This document shows positions 61,985-64,000 of a stretch of 64,000 nt of DNA, one piece after another. The stretch is from JAPOUP01 sp965199865 (GTDB lineage: Bacteria; Pseudomonadota; Alphaproteobacteria; Rhodobacterales; Rhodobacteraceae). Numbering within the stretch: the first letter of the stretch is position 1; the number at the start of each line of letters is the position of its first letter. The notes under the pieces were generated by a model that was not told the origin of the DNA, made no database searches, and saw only the letters and a program-made list of their open reading frames with translations. The position numbers and the translations under genes are program-made. The stretch spans positions 124,001-188,000 of the forward strand of contig CBDATU010000007.1 in NCBI GenBank assembly GCA_965199865.1, in the 5' to 3' direction.

Positions 61985-62173
61985 GAGCGGGCTTTCGCAG
62001 GGAGAGATCGCCCGGCGGCCCGGGCGGTGTCCTTCGGTCATTTCCCGGGAGCTTCGCCGCAACAGCGGGGAACGGGGCTACCGGCACGCCCAGGCGCAGC
62101 GCAGGGCGGAGAGTGAGCCTGCGAACGCGGAGTACGGCCTCATCCGTTCCGGGCTGACACCGGAGCGCCGGGC
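61985..62173 (+). pseudogene. IS30-family transposase fragment
   Basis: From 62004 the plus strand encodes EIARRPGRCPSVISRELRRN, then SGERGYRHAQAQRRAES: the helix-turn-helix and RELRRN motif of IS30 transposases. It is cut off by the outer end of the IS4-type element at about 62174 and lacks its catalytic domain. Confidence 0.7.
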
Positions 62174-64000
62174 CTGTCACTATCCCTCTGGTGACTCTGG
62201 AGGCTCCGCCCATTCCCTCATCGCCCTGTACATCTCCGTTGCCAGCAGCAGGTATTTCATGCCCTTCCACATTTTCTCCGTTCCCGGCAGGGGCTGGCGT
62301 TTCGAGGGGATGAAGCCGACGTAACGGCCGATGTCGATGGCGGCCTCGCGGATGGTGAGGCCGTCGAAGGGCGGGGCACGGACATTCCTGAACCGATACC
62401 GGCCCATCGCTATGTACAGGGCGGTGAGTTCGTCCGCGTCCAGGAAATCGAGGGCGGGCCGGTCGGGCTCGGCCTTCGCGGCGCGCTGGATGTCGAACAC
62501 GCGCCATGCGGTGACGGCGTCGAAGGCGAGACACCTGCGCAGGTCGTCGGCCTCGTCGAGGCGGCGGTCCTCGATGCGGGTGCACTGTTTCAGCGTCTTG
62601 AAATATTCCTCGATGGTCCATCTTCTTTCGTACCGCCTGACGGTGTCGATGGCGCCCTGGAGGTCGGGCTTCGCGTCGCTGGACAGCAGCAGCCATGACA
62701 GCCGCCGGCCGCCCTTCGGCGGCGTGGTGGTCTCGCTGGCGAGCACGGCGGTGACCGGCAGGGTCTGGCGGCTCTTTCCCGGGGCCTTCAGCTCGACGCG
62801 TGCGACGCGGATCTCCGTCTCCGCGGTCCGCGCCGGGCGGGCCCTCACGGCCTTGCGCCCACGCGACCCGGTGATCCCGCCGCGCGCCGCGACGTGGACG
62901 GTGCGCGTCCCGGCGGCGGGCAGCCCGGAGACATGCTCCATGAGGTCGACCACCCCGCCGCCGGCGATGACGGAGCGGCGGGTCGAGGCGCTGGAGCGCA
63001 CCAGCAGCCCGGCCGCGGCGGGGTCCTCCGCCTGGGCCTCGAACATGTCCCATATGTCGCCCTCGCGGTCGCAGACGGTGATCACGCGCGTTCCAGGGCT
63101 GGTCCTCCCGACCTCCTGCGCCAGTGCGAGGCCCTCCAGCCAGCGGCGGCTCTCGCTGCCACCGTCGGGTGTCTCCGTCTCCGCCGCCCTGTCCGGTTCC
63201 GTCTCCGCCCGCCCCGTGTCTCCGCGCCTGCGGTCGACCTTCACGGTGACGCCCTCCCGGAAGCCGGCGTCGATGGCCAGCACCCCGAGGCCGCGGCCGG
63301 AGGCCGACACCGCCAGCGTCACGTGCGCCGGGATGCCGACGCTGCCCGATCCGCCGCCGCCGAGCCTCGCCAGGCCGCCCGTGGAGCCCTTCAGGCCGGA
63401 AAAGTCCAGCATCGTGGTGTCCTGGATGGCCAGGACCTCCCTTTCGGCGCGGCAGCGCCACAAGGTGGCCATGCGGTGGCTCTCGATGATGTCGTCCATG
63501 CTCACCCTGGGGTTGGAAAGCAGCCTGTAGGCCGCCTTCTGGTCCTTCCTGTCGGGAAACACGACGGAAACCGGCTCGCCGGGCCGGGTCTCCCAGGCCC
63601 TGGCCATGGCCAGGATCCGGTCGCGCACCCTGCTGTCGGCGTGGCCGCACAGGCCGAACTCCAGATCCGCCCAGTCGGCGTTCTCAGGGACCGCCGGGGC
63701 CGGGCCCAGCCAGCGCGGCGTCCGAGGCCCGCGGCACATGCGGTCGCGCCAGTCCGGATCCAGCGGCCTCATCCAGACGCCGCAGGCCTCCGCTCCCTCC
63801 CGGTGGCCGGGCGGACGGCCGGAGGTGGACCCGGCGAACTCCCATCCGGCGGCCGCGTAGGCCGTGCCCGGGCGTTCCGCGCCGACATAGGTGAAGGCCA
63901 TCGCCGGACGGACGCCGTGCAGCCTCTCCCAGTCATCGGGAAGCCGCCTTGCCGCCAGACCCAGAACGTGGCTCGCCAGGTGCGGGACCTCCACACCCGG
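62174..64000 (-). mobile_element. IS4-type element, copy 3 (runs off the window)
   Basis: The outer end begins CTGTCACTATCCC at 62174, matching the right end of copy 1 and the IR of copy 2 (CTGTCACTACC). The left end lies beyond 64000. Nearly identical to copy 1 over the visible part. Confidence 0.85.
62180..64000 (-). CDS. IS4-family transposase with DruA-like domain (copy 3), 5' partial
   Basis: The minus-strand frame is open to the end of the window. The visible ~606 residues align with copy 1 from the RFLILPGVEVPHLASH region onward, with few differences, including QDTT, CDREGD and the RRYERRWTIEEYFKTLK signature. The near-identity points to recent copying within the genome. The last ~20 residues differ from copy 1 (MYRAMREWAEPPESPEG against FYRAFRSRGPLRESTVL). 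The N-terminal start lies outside the window. Confidence 0.9.
   Translation of the reverse strand, partial: PGVEVPHLASHVLGLAARRLPDDWERLHGVRPAMAFTYVGAERPGTAYAAAGWEFAGSTSGRPPGHREGAEACGVWMRPLDPDWRDRMCRGPRTPRWLGPAPAVPENADWADLEFGLCGHADSRVRDRILAMARAWETRPGEPVSVVFPDRKDQKAAYRLLSNPRVSMDDIIESHRMATLWRCRAEREVLAIQDTTMLDFSGLKGSTGGLARLGGGGSGSVGIPAHVTLAVSASGRGLGVLAIDAGFREGVTVKVDRRRGDTGRAETEPDRAAETETPDGGSESRRWLEGLALAQEVGRTSPGTRVITVCDREGDIWDMFEAQAEDPAAAGLLVRSSASTRRSVIAGGGVVDLMEHVSGLPAAGTRTVHVAARGGITGSRGRKAVRARPARTAETEIRVARVELKAPGKSRQTLPVTAVLASETTTPPKGGRRLSWLLLSSDAKPDLQGAIDTVRRYERRWTIEEYFKTLKQCTRIEDRRLDEADDLRRCLAFDAVTAWRVFDIQRAAKAEPDRPALDFLDADELTALYIAMGRYRFRNVRAPPFDGLTIREAAIDIGRYVGFIPSKRQPLPGTEKMWKGMKYLLLATEMYRAMREWAEPPESPEG

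Noticed and set aside
61788..63650. 620-residue minus-strand ORF overlapping copy 3 and the IS30 relic
   Set aside because: Out of frame with the transposase and runs through the IS boundary; no recognisable domain.

Overview
The window looks like a chromosomal segment of an alphaproteobacterium, probably Rhodobacterales or a close relative. The evidence is the run yajC-secD-secF-TauE/SafE-Mth938-ccmABCDG, a DUF1523 gene in a conserved-looking operon, a Tat-exported PhoX, and a TRAP-linked catabolic cluster. The housekeeping genes have ordinary alphaproteobacterial composition. The transposases are clearly richer in G+C. The spaces between gene blocks are unusually long and full of broken transposases, frameshifted genes and dispersed repeats, which suggests a genome that has taken many insertions and is eroding.

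Layout. 0-10.2 kb: the 3' end of a membrane protein gene, an IS4-type element (copy 1) whose transposase carries an N-terminal DUF4338/DruA-like domain, relics of IS3 and IS1380 transposases, phoX, a repeat-rich stretch, a phage-like hypothetical gene and a decayed relic of the same IS4-type transposase. 10.2-20.8 kb: the Sec translocon accessory operon running into the cytochrome c maturation genes. The ccm genes are split between ccmB and ccmC by about 3.8 kb holding a frameshifted nucleotidyltransferase and a second, divergent IS4-type element with 22-bp inverted repeats and a 9-bp target duplication. 21.3-33.1 kb: envelope and lipid genes, namely two M48 metallopeptidases, an acyltransferase, a GPP34 (GOLPH3-like)-cytochrome P450 fusion, two multi-pass membrane proteins including a DUF898 protein, and a fatty acid desaturase. 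33.2-39.2 kb: a PIN-domain protein, a formylglycine-generating-enzyme-like protein, a decayed tRNA-Pro, broken ATPase and IS fragments, and two copies of a ~300-bp dispersed repeat. 39.2-46.4 kb: a minus-strand operon with a coiled-coil protein, an unknown protein, an AAA+ ATPase, a broken small membrane protein, a 449-residue unknown, a small membrane protein and a DUF1523 protein.

46.6-64 kb: a truncated AbiEii-like nucleotidyltransferase with two small upstream ORFs, an SLC13/RCK permease, then a catabolic region of two operons. The plus-strand operon encodes a TRAP transporter, a class III CoA-transferase, a CitE/HpcH-type lyase and a GntR regulator. The minus-strand operon encodes a TauD-type dioxygenase, a cytosine-deaminase-like amidohydrolase, an FAD-linked oxidase, a RidA protein and a creatininase-family hydrolase, with start and stop codons overlapping at every junction. 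The two operons probably import and break down one nitrogen-containing organic compound. The window ends inside a third copy of the IS4-type element, next to an IS30 fragment.

The strongest candidates for something new are the GPP34-P450 fusion and the AAA+/coiled-coil/membrane operon. The DruA-like-domain transposase family is the best documented mobile element, because the ends and target duplication of copy 2 can be read directly.
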